The notes under the pieces were generated by a model, which worked only from the letters and a program-made list of their open reading frames with translations, was not told the DNA's origin and ran no database searches. The position numbers and the translations under genes are program-made. From assembly GCA_900769745.1 (NCBI GenBank), contig CAAGHX010000167.1:1-15226 (forward strand): a stretch of DNA of 15,226 nucleotides, read 5' to 3'. Source of the DNA: an uncultured Alistipes sp. (GTDB taxonomy: Bacteria; Bacteroidota; Bacteroidia; Bacteroidales; Rikenellaceae). Shown piece by piece: positions 1-6,565 of this stretch. Numbering within the stretch: position 1 is the stretch's first letter; each line of letters starts with the position of its first letter.

Positions 1-27
1 ATTATATGTTTTTTGCTTTTTTTATTA

Positions 28-35
28 TATTTTTG
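28..35 (+). promoter_or_regulatory. Candidate Bacteroidetes -7 element upstream of the TPR gene
   Basis: TATTTTTG matches the Bacteroidetes -7 consensus TAnnTTTG and lies about 43 nt before the ATG at 79. No TTTG stands at the usual 19-21 bp upstream; the sequence there is simply T-rich. The call therefore rests on one half-site in a very AT-rich leader, where such matches arise easily by chance. Confidence 0.35.
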
Positions 36-78
36 CATTTTGAATCAGAAGATTATTAACTGAAAAATTACAAATATT

Positions 79-756
79 ATGGCAAAAGAGGTAGTAAACC
101 CACAGGAGGAGATTCTCGATAACGCACAGGTGCAGACAGAGAACTTCTTTGAGAAGAACAGCAAAATGGTAGTCGTAGCGATTGTAGTTATCTTTGTTTT
201 GGCAGCTGCAATCTTCGGTTACAAGAAACTTATCGTTGAGCCACGTTTGAACGACGCTCAGGAGATGCTCTACGAGGCACAGTATCGTTTCGAGCAGCAG
301 AACGCTGATTTCGCATTGGCACTCAATGGCGACGAGAACGTTCCAGGCTTCGCACAGGTAATCGAGAAGTATGGTAACACACCTGCAGGTAACTTGGCAA
401 CAGTTTACGCAGCAGCTTGCGCATTGCGTCTTGGTGACTTCGACGCAGCTGAGAGCTACTTGGCAAAGTACTCTAACGTGAAGGGTGCAACTGGTGAGCT
501 CGTAAACGCTACAGCAATTGGTATCCGCGGCGAGATCGCAGTTGAGAAGGGCGACTACGCTGGTGCAGCAGCTATCTTCGAGAACGCAGCAAACGTTAGC
601 GACAACAACTACTCTACACCTTTGTACTTGCGCAAGGCAGCTATGGCTTACGAGGCAGCTGGCAACGCAGATAAGGCTAAGAAGTGCTTGCAGATTATCA
701 CAGACAAGTACCCATCATCTATCGAGGCTCGCGAGGCTGAGAAGTTGACTGAGTAA
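79..756 (+). CDS. Membrane-anchored tetratricopeptide-repeat protein
   Basis: A 225-aa protein with a short polar N-terminus (1-28), one hydrophobic transmembrane segment (about 30-48, rich in V, I and A), then an alanine-rich helical domain facing the periplasm. From about residue 85 the sequence shows TPR-like helix pairs, including LATVYAAACALRLGDFDAAE and GIRGEIAVEKGDYAGAAAIF, and an ending typical of these proteins, DKYPSSIEAREAEK. The layout resembles the YfgM/TPR_21 type of inner-membrane-anchored TPR protein. Such proteins act as scaffolds for protein-protein contacts, but the partner cannot be read from sequence. In many Bacteroidetes this gene directly precedes ribH, and here the next gene, 54 bp downstream on the same strand, is a RibH-like protein. 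The start is the first ATG and directly precedes the polar N-terminus and anchor. Confidence 0.85.
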   Translation: MAKEVVNPQEEILDNAQVQTENFFEKNSKMVVVAIVVIFVLAAAIFGYKKLIVEPRLNDAQEMLYEAQYRFEQQNADFALALNGDENVPGFAQVIEKYGNTPAGNLATVYAAACALRLGDFDAAESYLAKYSNVKGATGELVNATAIGIRGEIAVEKGDYAGAAAIFENAANVSDNNYSTPLYLRKAAMAYEAAGNADKAKKCLQIITDKYPSSIEAREAEKLTE

Positions 757-810
757 TCAGGCTGTAAAACGATATACGCTCTAAAATAAATTAACTTAGG
801 TCGGGCTCAG

Positions 811-1209
811 ATGTCAATCAAGGTTGGTATAATTGTAGTGGATTCGCAGGCGCAGTTTGCCCACGAGAATCTATCGCCACTCAGCGAGAGCCTTCGCCTG
901 ATGGGTTGCAGCGAGCAGAATATTCTTGTTCGCCACTCGCCCTCAATATACAATGTTCCGCTCACGGTGCAGTTCTTCGCCGAGTACACCGATGTTGATG
1001 CGGTAATTGTATTGGCCGAGAACGACCAGACCGCCGAGTATAACTCGATGCTTTATGGAGTAACTCGCCTGCAGATGCTGTGGAATATGCCTGTGCTGAT
1101 TGGAGGCGTGGGTGTAGCAGCCGATGCGGTGGAGATGGTCAGAATGCAGAACGAGATGGAGGCCGCCGCGCCCGAATATAACTCTGCCGACCGCAAGTCG
1201 ATAAATTAA
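811..1209 (+). CDS. Degenerate RibH-like protein (6,7-dimethyl-8-ribityllumazine synthase homologue, probably non-catalytic)
   Basis: This 132-aa protein follows the RibH fold order. It has strand 1 (KVGIIVV, 4-10), a helix, NILVRHSPSIYNVPLTVQ (37-54) in place of the usual V-P-G-A-F-E-L-P region, VDAVIVLAE (62-70) for the usual DAVIALGCVIRG strand, then YGVTRLQMLWNMPVLIGGV (82-100) for the GVTxG..PVIFGVLT stretch. True lumazine synthases have GCVIRGETxHFDY with a catalytic His. Here the equivalent is AENDQTAEYNSM (69-80): about two residues are missing, the RGE loop is gone and Glu76 takes the His position. The C-terminal RAGxKxxNKG phosphate-binding region is also absent, and the protein is about 20 aa shorter than usual. 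Its position after the TPR gene matches normal ribH synteny, so it may be the decayed or repurposed chromosomal ribH. The frame is intact with no stop, which argues for a retained function such as a structural assembly. Confidence 0.7.
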   Translation: MSIKVGIIVVDSQAQFAHENLSPLSESLRLMGCSEQNILVRHSPSIYNVPLTVQFFAEYTDVDAVIVLAENDQTAEYNSMLYGVTRLQMLWNMPVLIGGVGVAADAVEMVRMQNEMEAAAPEYNSADRKSIN

Positions 1210-1230
1210 GAGCGTAGATTTGATAATAGA

Positions 1231-1262
1231 AAAGGTTGTTCCCGAGTGGAGCAACCTTTTTT
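1231..1262 (+). terminator. Intrinsic terminator after the RibH-like gene
   Basis: An 8-bp stem, AAAGGTTG (1231-1238) pairing with CAACCTTT (1252-1259), is followed by a T run to 1262. It lies 22 nt after the stop codon. The A-run at the left base also gives a weaker U-tract on the minus strand. Confidence 0.8.
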
Positions 1263-1294
1263 GTGTATCAATATATCAATGCTTATGACATAAT

Positions 1295-1328
1295 AAAAAC
1301 AGGCTATCCGCGAGGGTAGCCTGTTTTT
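1295..1328 (+). terminator. Strong, bidirectional-looking terminator hairpin
   Basis: A perfect 12-bp stem, AAAAACAGGCTA (1295-1306) with TAGCCTGTTTTT (1317-1328), is extended by three more pairs including one T-G wobble, and capped by GCGA (1310-1313), a GNRA-type tetraloop. A/T runs flank both sides, so it could stop transcription from either direction. Its 22-nt centre (1301-1322) is an almost exact reverse complement (20 of 22) of the hairpin at 1474-1495, and the two bracket repeat copy E1. Confidence 0.8.
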
Positions 1329-1348
1329 ATTTATCTTTACGGAAGGAT

Positions 1349-1453
1349 ATAACGCAAACTATTTTGGGGATTGCCGAAGTGAGATAAAGCGCAGCATACT
1401 TGGCGTATGTGAGCATTTAGCACACGAGCAAGACGCCGAAAGAGTTGTGTTAG
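1349..1453 (+). repeat. Long imperfect-hairpin repeat, copy E1
   Basis: The conserved core at 1390-1413 reads CGCAGCATAC, TTGG, CGTATGTGAG. Outside it, the arms pair imperfectly: ATAACGCAAACTATTTTGG (from 1349) against the right arm ending GAAAGAGTTGTGTTAG (to 1453), and CGAAGTGAGATAAAGC against GCATTTAGCACACG. Pairing may continue weakly to about 1331 and 1465. The copy lies between two terminator hairpins (1295-1328 and 1469-1500), outside the expected main transcripts of both flanking genes. Its arm sequences are unlike those of copies E3 and E4, although the core is shared. Confidence 0.75.
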
Positions 1454-1468
1454 ATTCTTTTTAATAAA

Positions 1469-1500
1469 AGAGTAGGCCACCCTTGCGGATAGCCTACTCT
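1469..1500 (-). terminator. Terminator hairpin for the minus-strand mdh transcript
   Basis: AGAGTAGGC (1469-1477) pairs with GCCTACTCT (1492-1500), with further inner pairing of CC and GG bases. Read on the minus strand, the stem is followed by TTTTATT (1468-1462), a plausible U-tract, so it most likely ends the transcript coming leftward from mdh. Repeat copy E2 would then lie inside the mdh 3' untranslated region. Confidence 0.7.
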
Positions 1501-1508
1501 CTATTGAT

Positions 1509-1629
1509 AAAATGTATTTTAACGAGGCAAGTACAAGGCTTGCGAAGCCCTAAAAACCGCAGCATACTTGACGTATGTGAGGATTTTAAGGGCAAGCATA
1601 ACGCAGTAATTGCCCGTTAAAAACATTTT
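1509..1629 (+). repeat. Long imperfect-hairpin repeat, copy E2
   Basis: The core at 1558-1581 reads CGCAGCATAC, TTGA, CGTATGTGAG. The outer arms are AAAATGTATTTTAACG (1509-1524) and CGTTAAAAACATTTT (1615-1629), complementary apart from one extra base. Inner pairing includes GGCAA (1526-1530) with TTGCC (1610-1614), GCTTG with CAAGC, and CCCTAAAAACC (1548-1558) with GGATTTTAAGGG (1581-1592). The whole 121-nt unit folds into a single imperfect hairpin. Its right arm touches the first base of the mdh stop codon (1629-1631). Confidence 0.8.
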
Positions 1630-2570
1630 TAGATTGCGTTTGTCTCGTAAAGAATCTGATTAACCTTACGAACTGCATCTGCTGAAGCCTCGAAAGCAGC
1701 CTTCTCCTCTGCAGTAAGGTCGATCTTTACGATCTTCTCGATACCCTTACGACCGATAACTACTGGTACACCGATCATGATGTCCTCCTGACCGTACTCG
1801 CCCTCGAGGTAAGCACCGCAAGGAATGATGCGCTTCTGGTCGCCCAAGATAGCCTCAACAACCGATGCTGCAGCAGCACCTGGAGCATACCAAGCTGATG
1901 TACCGAGCAAGCCTGTCAAAGTTGCACCACCTACCATAGTGTCGGCAGCAACCTGAGCGAGCTTCTTCTTAGAAAGGAACTGAGAAGCAGGAACGCCCTT
2001 GATAGTAGCCTTTGAAGTCAAAGGAATCATAGTTGTATCGCCGTGACCACCGATAACCATACCGTCAACATCGTGAATGTTAGCGTTAGCAGCCTTAGCC
2101 AAGTAGCAACGGAAACGTGAAGAATCCAAAGCACCACCCATACCGATTACGCGGTTCTTAGGAAGACCTGTTGACTTGAGTGTAAGGTAAGCCATTGTAT
2201 CCATTGGGTTAGATACGATAACGAAGATAGCACGTGGAGAGTGTGCCAAAGCCTGTGAAACTACGCTCTTAACGATGTTAGCGTTAGTACCGATAAGCTC
2301 CTCGCGAGTCATACCTGGCTTACGTGGAATACCTGAAGTTACAACTACTACGTCAGAGTTAGCTGTCTTCTTGTAGTCGTTAGTGCAGCCTGTGAGCTTA
2401 GTCTTGAAATCAGTTGTAGCTGATGCCTGATACATATCGAGCATCTTACCCTCTGAGAGACCCTCCTTGATATCGATCAATACAACCTCGTCAGCGATGT
2501 TGCGTGCTGCCAATACGTTAGCGCAAGTTGCGCCCACCATACCGGCGCCGATAACTGTTACTTTTGACAT
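1629..2570 (-). CDS. mdh: Malate dehydrogenase (NAD-dependent)
   Basis: A 313-aa protein of the LDH-like malate dehydrogenase group, which interconverts malate and oxaloacetate with NAD(H) in the cytoplasm. The Rossmann motif GAGMVG is at residues 8-13 and the NAD-selecting acid D33 lies in VLIDIKEG. The substrate loop IPRKPGMTREEL (81-92) carries the malate-type arginine R83. SNPMDTMAYL spans 120-129, a second substrate arginine is at about R152, and the catalytic histidine H176 lies in GGHGDTTMIPL. The length is normal for this group (about 310-315 aa). The gene follows gcvH by 45 bp on the same strand, so the two are probably co-transcribed. The ATG is preceded by an A/G-rich stretch (AAAAGAGAAGAAAATT). 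Confidence 0.97.
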   Translation of the reverse strand: MSKVTVIGAGMVGATCANVLAARNIADEVVLIDIKEGLSEGKMLDMYQASATTDFKTKLTGCTNDYKKTANSDVVVVTSGIPRKPGMTREELIGTNANIVKSVVSQALAHSPRAIFVIVSNPMDTMAYLTLKSTGLPKNRVIGMGGALDSSRFRCYLAKAANANIHDVDGMVIGGHGDTTMIPLTSKATIKGVPASQFLSKKKLAQVAADTMVGGATLTGLLGTSAWYAPGAAAASVVEAILGDQKRIIPCGAYLEGEYGQEDIMIGVPVVIGRKGIEKIVKIDLTAEEKAAFEASADAVRKVNQILYETNAI

Positions 2571-2615
2571 AATTTTCTTCTCTTTTATTGTTTAATAATC
2601 TCTTAGCACATTAGA

Positions 2616-2993
2616 TTAGCCGATAAGCTCTGCATAAGCCTCTGGTGAGAGCAAAGCATCGTACTCAGCTGGATCAGACATCTTAACCTTAATCATCCAA
2701 CCCTCACCATAAGGATCAGAGTTAACCAATGCTGGGTCAGCGTCAACAGCGTCGTTGAACTCAACAACCTCGCCACCTACAGGGATAAATGCATCGCTAA
2801 CAGTCTTAACAGCCTCGATAGAACCGAAAACCTCACCTGCAGCCAAAGTCTCACCTACTGTTGGAACGTCAACAAATACGATGTCACCCAACTGGCTCTG
2901 TGCAAAATCTGTAATACCTACATAGGCATACTCACCCTCGACACGGCACCACTCGTGGTCGTTCGAGTACTTCAAATTTGAAGGAATATTCAT
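2616..2993 (-). CDS. gcvH: Glycine cleavage system H protein (lipoyl carrier)
   Basis: A 125-aa H protein, the lipoylated carrier that shuttles the aminomethyl group between the P, T and L proteins of the glycine cleavage complex. The N-terminal signature LKYSNDHEWCRVEGEYAYVGITDFAQ is standard (residues 7-32). LGDIVFVDVPTVGE (35-48) and the lipoylation motif GSIEAVKTVSD (58-68) follow, with K63 as the lipoyl-lysine. The C-terminus NSDPYGEGWMIKVKMSDP is also typical and the length matches the family. No gcvT or gcvP is in the window, so the other subunits lie elsewhere. A promoter-like TATCTTTG and a small palindrome precede it. Free H protein can also serve as a lipoate relay, but sequence alone cannot show that. 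Confidence 0.96.
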   Translation of the reverse strand: MNIPSNLKYSNDHEWCRVEGEYAYVGITDFAQSQLGDIVFVDVPTVGETLAAGEVFGSIEAVKTVSDAFIPVGGEVVEFNDAVDADPALVNSDPYGEGWMIKVKMSDPAEYDALLSPEAYAELIG

Positions 2994-3043
2994 AATCGTT
3001 ATGGTTTATAAATGTTTCTATTAGTTTCTTAGCTTCAAAAAGA

Positions 3044-3073
3044 TATACCAAAGGTATAATCTACACAAAGATA
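3044..3073 (-). promoter_or_regulatory. Candidate promoter and operator-like palindrome upstream of gcvH
   Basis: On the minus strand TATCTTTG (3073-3066) fits the -7 consensus TAnnTTTG exactly, and a second match, TACCTTTG (3056-3049), lies closer to gcvH. No TTTG is found at the usual -33 spacing for either. TATACC (3044-3049), AAA, GGTATA (3053-3058) is a perfect inverted repeat overlapping the second -7 element, a position suited to a repressor, though it may be chance in AT-rich sequence. Confidence 0.45.
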
Positions 3074-3084
3074 GGAGTATTTTT

Positions 3085-3828
3085 CTAATCTTCGGTATAT
3101 TTTGTTATATTTTTAACAGAAAATTCAATTTCTTTGAATTGATAACTCCTCTCCTCGCCCTTTTCGTTCTCGACACGCAGTGCTCCCGATGGTTCTACGC
3201 CACGAATCGTGCCGCGAAAACGCTTGCCGTCGGGCAGGAAATACCAATGCAGAGCGTCGCGACGATAGAGCAGCTCGTGGTAATCCTCCTGAATCTGCTG
3301 CTCGCCACCCTGGCGCAACATTTCGTATCGTGCCCTGAGCGCCTCGGCCACTCGGCCAAGCACCTCCTCGGGGTCGAGCTCCACACGTGTGAGCTGCTGC
3401 ATCGACACCGGGTTAGGCAAATCAGAAGAAAACTCCATCTGATTAACATTCAGACCAATACCTGCTATCGTGCGGCCAATCTCGCTACCCTGTAACTTAT
3501 GCTCGATGAGAATTCCGGCCAGTTTTTTGTCGCCGACATAGATGTCGTTGGTCCACTTGATTTTGGCCACGATGCCGTAGTAACGCAAAGCATCGACCAC
3601 CGCCAATGCCACCGCCTGCGAGAGCACAAATTGCCTAAGAATCGGTACAAACCTCGGCTCGAAGATGGCCGAAAATGTGATATTCTCACCCTTGCGGCTC
3701 TCCCACTTATGGCCACGCTGACCTCGGCCGGCACTCTGCTGATCGGCCCATATGATGTCGCCCTCCCCGTAAGCGGGTTTTGCAGCCTCGTCGTTGGTCG
3801 AGGCGAGTATGTCGAAATGGTAAATCAT
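3085..3828 (-). CDS. birA: Biotin--[acetyl-CoA-carboxylase] ligase, class I
   Basis: A 247-aa enzyme that activates biotin with ATP and attaches it to the biotin carrier protein of carboxylases. The biotinyl-AMP loop GRGQRGHKW is at residues 34-42, preceded by STNDEA (10-15), and the catalytic-core motif KWTNDIYVGDKKLAGILIE spans 91-109 with its conserved lysine. GIGLNVN follows, and a small C-terminal domain (about 195-240) corresponds to the SH3-like BPL_C region. There is no N-terminal helix-turn-helix, so this is a class I ligase without repressor function, as is usual in Bacteroidetes. It begins 15 bp after the NUDIX gene stop, suggesting co-transcription. Confidence 0.95.
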   Translation of the reverse strand: MIYHFDILASTNDEAAKPAYGEGDIIWADQQSAGRGQRGHKWESRKGENITFSAIFEPRFVPILRQFVLSQAVALAVVDALRYYGIVAKIKWTNDIYVGDKKLAGILIEHKLQGSEIGRTIAGIGLNVNQMEFSSDLPNPVSMQQLTRVELDPEEVLGRVAEALRARYEMLRQGGEQQIQEDYHELLYRRDALHWYFLPDGKRFRGTIRGVEPSGALRVENEKGEERSYQFKEIEFSVKNITKYTED

Positions 3829-3843
3829 CGGTCTATTCTGCTG

Positions 3844-4410
3844 CTATTTCTTCATTGCTCGCTCGGCGAAATATCGCCACAGCGGAGCTGCGTGGGTGCA
3901 CTGCATAATCTCGTTGGCCTCCAAGAGTTCAAGCACCTCGTCGGCCGACATAATATGCACCTTGATATCCTCGCTCTGCTCGGTATGTTGCTCAGCCACA
4001 GGCACTACGCCCTCGGCCAGAAAAGTATAGACAGTGTTGTTGTGATTGGTAGGATTGGCCGACGTAACGAAGAACTCGCGCCACACGCCACCGCCATAAC
4101 CCGTCTCCTCCAACAGCTCACGGCGTGCGCTCTGCTCGGGTGTCTCGCCCTCGTCGCAACACCCCGCAACAAGCTCATAGCGGGTCTCGCCCAGAGCGTG
4201 ACGATATTGGCTAATCATCACAAACTCGCCCTCGGTGGTAATAGCTATAACATTCACCCAATCGGGGAACTCGAAGATATACCACTCGGGCACAACGGCT
4301 CCCGTTGGCAGCTGCACACTCTCGCGACGCACTGTAAACCAGGGACGTTTGGCCAGATACTCGCTCGAAAGCACCTTCCAGGGGCGATGTTTTGGTCTCT
4401 CTACACTCAT
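3844..4410 (-). CDS. NUDIX hydrolase, ADP-ribose pyrophosphatase-like
   Basis: A complete NUDIX box, G-x5-E-x7-REL-x-EE-x-G-Y, is visible at residues 83-105 of the 188-aa version (from GCCDEGE to ELLEETGY). The box binds divalent metal and hydrolyses a nucleoside diphosphate linked to another group X. The preceding WVNVIAITTEGEFVMISQYR and following FVTSANPTNHNNTVYTFLAE resemble the ADP-ribose/sugar-nucleotide pyrophosphatase branch, but the substrate cannot be fixed from sequence. I chose the ATG at 4410 (MSVERPKHRPWKVL). The frame is open to another ATG at 4452, but the extra 14 residues are atypical and extend into the divergent promoter region. The gene precedes birA by 15 bp and is divergent from the aspartate kinase gene. 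Confidence 0.88.
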   Translation of the reverse strand: MSVERPKHRPWKVLSSEYLAKRPWFTVRRESVQLPTGAVVPEWYIFEFPDWVNVIAITTEGEFVMISQYRHALGETRYELVAGCCDEGETPEQSARRELLEETGYGGGVWREFFVTSANPTNHNNTVYTFLAEGVVPVAEQHTEQSEDIKVHIMSADEVLELLEANEIMQCTHAAPLWRYFAERAMKK

Positions 4411-4458
4411 TTTGTCGTATTTTATGCCCTCGCATAACGACCAAAGTCGCAAGAAGGG

Positions 4459-4480
4459 CTATTTTTTCGATAAAAAATAG
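4459..4480. promoter_or_regulatory. 22-bp inverted repeat in the divergent NUDIX/lysC spacer
   Basis: CTATTTTTT (4459-4467) and AAAAAATAG (4472-4480) are perfect reverse complements around CGAT. The repeat lies about 50 bp upstream of the NUDIX start and about 65 bp before the lysC -7 element. It could be an operator or a hairpin in the NUDIX leader, but it is AT-rich, so the evidence is modest. Confidence 0.4.
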
Positions 4481-4543
4481 AATCTTTGTGGTGTAAAGAT
4501 AGATAAAATTGGGCAAAAGCAGGTGGGCGAAAACAAATTTTTC

Positions 4544-4551
4544 TAACTTTG
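4544..4551 (+). promoter_or_regulatory. -7 promoter element of lysC
   Basis: TAACTTTG followed by CAAC fits TAnnTTTG exactly. Transcription would start near 4556-4560, giving a leader of about 25-30 nt before the ATG at 4585. It overlaps the upstream in-frame ATG at 4549, which supports 4585 as the true start and leaves no room for a lysine riboswitch. No convincing -33 TTTG is seen. Confidence 0.6.
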
Positions 4552-4584
4552 CAACTTGTTATTCAACATTTACAGGCAAACAGT

Positions 4585-5847
4585 ATGAAAGTATATAAAT
4601 TTGGAGGTGCGTCGGTTCGTAATGCCGACGGTGTGAGAAACTTGCGTCATATCGTTGATGGCGAGGACAACCTGTTTATCATAGTATCGGCAATGGGCAA
4701 AACAACAAACGCTTTGGAGCGCGTGTTCGCCCATATGCAGAAGGTTGAGAAGGAGGCTGCCAACGAGGAGATTAAGCAGATTCAGGAGTACCACGCCGCA
4801 ATCATCGACGACCTGTGGGGCGAGCACACCGACATCAACGAGGTGACACTCCTCTTCGGTCAGTTGCGCAACATCGTGAACGATATCGTATATCGCCCAT
4901 CAGATGCAGAGTTGTGGTACGACACAATCGTGGCTTTTGGTGAGCTTATCTCAACAACCATCATCTCGAAGTACCTCAACCACTCAGGTCTTCGCAACCG
5001 CTGGATCGATATGCGTACAACATTCGTTACCAACCAGCGTCACAAGGACGCTAACGTCGATATCAAGGCTTCGGAGCTTCGCTTGAAGGCCGCTTTGGAG
5101 AATACCGGTGTGGGCGTGTTTGTTGGTCAGGGCTTTATCGGCGCTGCTCCAGACGGCACTACAACCACTCTCGGCCGTGAGGGTTCGGACTACTCGGCAG
5201 CCGTTGTGGCTCACATCCTCAACGCAGAGTCGATGTCGGTATGGAAGGATGTGGACGGTGTGTTGAACGCCGACCCAAAGATTTTCAAGGATGCCGTTAA
5301 GATTGATGCGCTGAACTACCTCGACACAATCGAGTTGGCTTATAGCGGTGCGCAGATTATCCACCCAAAGACTATCAAGCCTTTGCAGAACAAGAATATC
5401 CCATTGTATGTGCGTCCATTCGGCGACAAGTCGAAGCCAGGCACAGTAATCAATGGCGAGGCTGAGCACGTAACGCTGCCAATCCTCATCTACAAGCGCG
5501 ACCAGGTGTTGCTCATCATCCGCTCGAAGGATTTCTCGTTTGTGATGGAGGAGAAGTTCGCTGTTATCTTCTCGTTGCTCGACCACTTCCGCATCAAGAC
5601 CCACCTTATCAACAACTCGGCTGTCGATTTGGGTCTCTGCATCGATGCCACTTGGCATATCGACGAGCTTATCAAGGCTTTGGAGGCTGAGAACTTCGAG
5701 GTGGAGAAGCACGACAATGTGGGCTTGCTCACAATCCGCAACTACAACGACGACCTCTATCACCGCTATGTGAAGATGCAGAATCACATCGTGCGCCAGG
5801 TGAACCCCGAGTCGTTGCGTGTGGTGTTGCGTGAGGCTAATTTTTAA
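4585..5847 (+). CDS. lysC: Aspartate kinase (monofunctional)
   Basis: A 420-aa aspartokinase that phosphorylates aspartate with ATP, the first step toward lysine, threonine, methionine and diaminopimelate. The N-terminal ATP/aspartate motif KVYKFGGASV is at residues 2-11, FGELISTTIIS at 118-128, and the amino-acid kinase signature TTLGREGSDYSAA at 195-207. SVWKDVDGVLNADPKIF (218-234) and AQIIHPKTIKPL (256-267) are also typical. The region after about 300 corresponds to the ACT regulatory domains, but it is shorter and less canonical than in E. coli LysC, so feedback control is uncertain. No homoserine dehydrogenase is fused. The start at 4585 is preferred because the conserved motif begins at once and the -7 element overlaps the upstream ATG at 4549. 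The gene is divergent from the NUDIX gene. Confidence 0.95.
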   Translation: MKVYKFGGASVRNADGVRNLRHIVDGEDNLFIIVSAMGKTTNALERVFAHMQKVEKEAANEEIKQIQEYHAAIIDDLWGEHTDINEVTLLFGQLRNIVNDIVYRPSDAELWYDTIVAFGELISTTIISKYLNHSGLRNRWIDMRTTFVTNQRHKDANVDIKASELRLKAALENTGVGVFVGQGFIGAAPDGTTTTLGREGSDYSAAVVAHILNAESMSVWKDVDGVLNADPKIFKDAVKIDALNYLDTIELAYSGAQIIHPKTIKPLQNKNIPLYVRPFGDKSKPGTVINGEAEHVTLPILIYKRDQVLLIIRSKDFSFVMEEKFAVIFSLLDHFRIKTHLINNSAVDLGLCIDATWHIDELIKALEAENFEVEKHDNVGLLTIRNYNDDLYHRYVKMQNHIVRQVNPESLRVVLREANF

Positions 5848-5870
5848 TTGAGAATATAAACTACACAATA

Positions 5871-5917
5871 GAAGTCGTATAGCAAGAGCCATTTTTAGGC
5901 TCACGCGATACAACTTC
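5871..5917 (+). other. Imperfect 20-bp hairpin in the lysC 3' spacer
   Basis: The arms 5871-5890 (GAAGTCGTAT then AGCAAGAGCC) and 5898-5917 (GGCTCACGCG then ATACAACTTC) pair over 20 positions with four mismatches around the loop ATTTTTA. It begins 24 nt after the lysC stop. It has no U-tract and lacks the core of the E1-E4 repeats, so it may be a 3' stabilising structure or the remnant of another palindromic element. Confidence 0.6.
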
Positions 5918-5944
5918 GCTGAATAAAACAAACCAATCAACACT

Positions 5945-5979
5945 GACAATCTTTCGCGTCAGATTGTCGCCAAATTTTT
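5945..5979 (+). terminator. Possible terminator between lysC and the DUF2147 gene
   Basis: A perfect 8-bp stem, GACAATCT (5945-5952) with AGATTGTC (5961-5968), is followed after six bases by TTTTT (5975-5979). The gap before the T run is longer than ideal, so termination may be partial. Confidence 0.5.
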
Positions 5980-6005
5980 GTTTCACTTTTTTAATTAAAA
6001 CAGAG

Positions 6006-6464
6006 ATGAAAAAGTTTGTTTTATCAATTTTGTGCGCCTTGGCTTTCGCTTTGCCCTCGATGGCTCAAGGTATTAACGACAAGGGCGACAACATTATCGG
6101 AGAGTACCTCACCGATCGTGGCGGCAGCAAGAGCAAGGTTCGTGTTACGAAGAATGCCAACGGTACCTACAACGCTCAGGTATTCTGGGTGGAGAACCCT
6201 TATGACAAGGATGGCAAGAAGCGTAAGGATGTGAAGAATCCAGACAAGAGCCTTCGCAATGTGGATGTTGACCAGATTATAATCGTAGAGGGTTTGAAGT
6301 ACAACCCTGAGGATAAGAACTGGGGTGGCGCAAAGATTTACGACCCAACAAAGGGTATCAAGGTAAATGCTTCGGCTCAGTTTGAGACCGCCGACAAGCT
6401 CAAGCTTCGCGGCACGATTATGGGTGTGGGTGTTACACTCTACTGGCAGAGAATCAAGAAATAA
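6006..6464 (+). CDS. Secreted DUF2147 protein
   Basis: A 152-aa protein with a clear signal peptide, MKKFVLSILCALAFALPSMA, cleaved after A-Q or nearby, so it acts outside the cytoplasm. The mature part fits DUF2147, a small beta-rich domain of unknown function: GEYLTDRGGSKSKVRV near the start, YNAQVFWVENPYDKDG, then the hallmark KNPDKSLRNVDVDQIIIVEGL (D-x-NP-x-x-x-LR-x-x-x pattern), WGGAKIYDPTKG and LRGTIMGVGVTLYWQRI at the end. Its length is typical. The frame is open to an upstream ATG at 5964, but the signal peptide begins at 6006, so that start is chosen. It is followed by a strong terminator. Its role is unknown; related proteins are often found in the cell envelope. Confidence 0.88.
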   Translation: MKKFVLSILCALAFALPSMAQGINDKGDNIIGEYLTDRGGSKSKVRVTKNANGTYNAQVFWVENPYDKDGKKRKDVKNPDKSLRNVDVDQIIIVEGLKYNPEDKNWGGAKIYDPTKGIKVNASAQFETADKLKLRGTIMGVGVTLYWQRIKK

Positions 6465-6482
6465 GCTGCTAACAACAAAATG

Positions 6483-6522
6483 AATCAAGGGTGAAGACGA
6501 TGGTCTTCACCCTTGATTTTTT
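6483..6522 (+). terminator. Strong intrinsic terminator after the DUF2147 gene
   Basis: A perfect 16-bp stem, AATCAAGGGTGAAGAC (6483-6498) with GTCTTCACCCTTGATT (6503-6518), has a GATG loop and a TTTTTT run to 6522. It lies 18 nt after the stop. On the minus strand it is followed by TTCATTTTG, so it may also stop transcripts from the glycosidase gene. Confidence 0.95.
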
Positions 6523-6565
6523 ATATGTGTATGTTTTTCGGGGTTTCTATCTACTACCCTGCCCA

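Noticed and set aside
1349..1629. CRISPR-like array from the repeated cores
   Set aside because: There are only two cores per locus, the units are self-complementary over their full length, and no cas genes or regular spacers are present.
3499..4437. 312-aa plus-strand open frame opposite birA and the NUDIX gene
   Set aside because: It covers two genes with clear motifs on the other strand and shows no protein-like features.
4501..4584. Lysine riboswitch upstream of lysC
   Set aside because: The -7 element at 4544-4551 leaves a leader of only about 25-30 nt, far too short for that aptamer.
4984..5949. 321-aa minus-strand open frame opposite lysC
   Set aside because: It is antisense to a well-supported aspartate kinase, has no recognisable domain, and arises from codon bias on the opposite strand.
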